This document shows positions 63,201 to 64,000 of a DNA stretch of 64,000 nucleotides, one piece after another. The notes beneath the pieces were generated by a model. That model saw only the letters and a program-made list of their open reading frames with translations, was not told the DNA's origin and searched no databases. Location: the NCBI GenBank assembly GCA_013400155.1, contig VXBM01000340.1, positions 62,001-126,000 on the forward strand, in the 5' to 3' direction. The position numbers were made by a program, and so were the translations under genes. How positions within the stretch are numbered: the first letter of the stretch is position 1; every line of letters begins with the position of its first letter. Origin of the DNA: Helopsaltes ochotensis (taxonomy: Eukaryota > Chordata > Aves > Passeriformes > Locustellidae).

Positions 63201-64000
63201 GGTCAGCGGGTCTGTAAGGCAGAGCCAGGAGAACCTTGCAACGCATCCCATCAACCCAGGAGCAAGCGGGGATCGTCTTCTCTAAATGGGAAAGGATGCA
63301 GACCCCCATCCCACCTTGGCCCATTTGTCTCCCAGCTGTGCAGGTGATCTGTGCGTCGCCCCCGGGGCTGAGGGGACAGGAGATTGCAGCTCTGGATTCT
63401 CAGGACCTGGGCTGCCAGATTAAGCAGCGGTTTGCTCGTGAGTTCAACACATCACAGATCACAGTGACTGAGAACAACAGTAAGTTGTGCAGATTCAGAG
63501 GTGTCCATAAGGTCTAGCACCTTCCTGTCCTCCATCATACTGGATGGGGCCTTAGGTGGAGAGCCTCTGCTCTGCCCCACAGTCCCAAAAGCTCAGGCTG
63601 CTAGGCCACACTGGTGCAGTGGCTTGGTGGGAGGGTGGCCAACACCTGGAGGTGTTTGCTGGCTTTGTGACAGGAAAGTTAACAGGTGCCACGAAGCCAC
63701 ATGGAGCACAGACTCCACAGCGATGGGCAGCACCACCAGCCAGCTGTCAGGTAGTTTTGCCCCCAGTGTTCACACTCCCTTGGTAGCTGGGTCTTGGTGA
63801 AGAGCATCTGTATTGCTCCTAAAGAGAGTGACCTAGTGCTGGCTGCACACTGCAGGCGGGCACAGGGCTGGAGAATGGGGAGCACTGGGTGTGCCACAGG
63901 CTGACCATGTGCCTTTCCTGTGTCACAGGCACTGCACTGCCTGCTGGGAAGGGGGGAAGGAGCTGGCCATACCTGGTGGGATTCCTAGTGACAGCGATTG
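60220..64000 (+). CDS. LRR membrane protein, C1orf210 (TEMP)/LRRC19-like; 3' end beyond window
   Basis: Exons: 60220-60309, 62190-62697, 63336-63479, 63929 to beyond 64000; all junctions GT-AG and in frame, about 271 residues visible. Signal peptide 1-22, LRRNT cap with C25 and C35, five LRRs (about 51-73, 74-97, 98-121, 122-145, 146-169; consensus LxxLxLxxN, as in SLDLSFNSL and HLDLQHNAL), a sixth half-repeat, and an LRRCT cap with C184, C186, C205 and C226. The last exon opens a hydrophobic segment (SWPYLVGFLVTAI) like the LRR19-TM family shared by LRRC19 and C1orf210. It is predicted to be a type I membrane or endosomal protein. Position next to TIE1, on the opposite strand, matches mammalian C1orf210, which encodes a short protein lacking the LRRs. 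Alternatives are an LRRC19 relative or another LRR receptor. The exon models are firm; the orthology is inferred. Confidence 0.8.
60310..62189 (+). other. Intron 1 of the LRR gene
   Basis: 1.9 kb. It contains a 246-codon open frame on the same strand (61152-61892) without recognisable domains, and a short (TG)n tract near its end. Confidence 0.7.
62054..62069. repeat. (TG)8 microsatellite
   Basis: Sixteen bases of perfect TG repeat in the first intron of the LRR gene. Confidence 0.8.

Overview
This is vertebrate nuclear DNA, most likely from a bird. The genes have many short exons with canonical splice sites, compact introns and CpG-island promoters. The order ELOVL1 - CDC20 - MPL - TIE1 - (LRR membrane protein) matches the block on human 1p34.2 (C1orf210 - TIE1 - MPL - CDC20 - ELOVL1), read in the opposite direction. 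Gene spacing is much tighter than I remember for human. A single N sits in the GC-rich stretch at 15046. No prokaryotic features, CRISPR arrays or tRNA genes are seen.

Layout. 1-13400 has no gene I can support: AT-rich DNA, one (CAT)n microsatellite and one weak LTR-like stretch. A CpG-island promoter and a probable non-coding first exon lie at about 13.66-13.80 kb. A second, GC-richer island lies at 14.6-15.3 kb, and a roughly 10 kb intron leads to the coding exons of ELOVL1 (+, 24051-26600, 290 aa; poly(A) signal 27784). After 3.2 kb without genes come three genes on the minus strand: CDC20 (31085-35879, 503 aa), MPL (36579-42186, 600 aa) and TIE1 (44613-56635, 1124 aa). A divergent gene on the plus strand starts at 60220 and runs off the right edge. 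It encodes a signal peptide, an LRR ectodomain with N- and C-terminal caps, and the start of a membrane segment. Its position and orientation match mammalian C1orf210 (TEMP).

All coding models were built by hand from splice sites. Reading frame stays open across every junction, and lengths agree with the families (human ELOVL1 279, CDC20 499, MPL 635, TIE1 1138 aa).

The genes do not form one pathway. ELOVL1 makes very-long-chain fatty acids, CDC20 activates the anaphase-promoting complex, MPL is the thrombopoietin receptor, and TIE1 is an endothelial receptor kinase. The points most worth a second look are: the LRR ectodomain on the C1orf210/TEMP-position gene; an MPL whose juxtamembrane RWQFP motif reads RCTFP, so the tryptophan whose mutation activates human MPL is missing; an MPL tail with one distal tyrosine; a CDC20 whose CRY box reads SRY; a GC-AG intron in TIE1; and the MPL stop codon lying about 300 bp from the CDC20 start site, with a 20-bp GC-box minisatellite between them and no visible MPL poly(A) signal.
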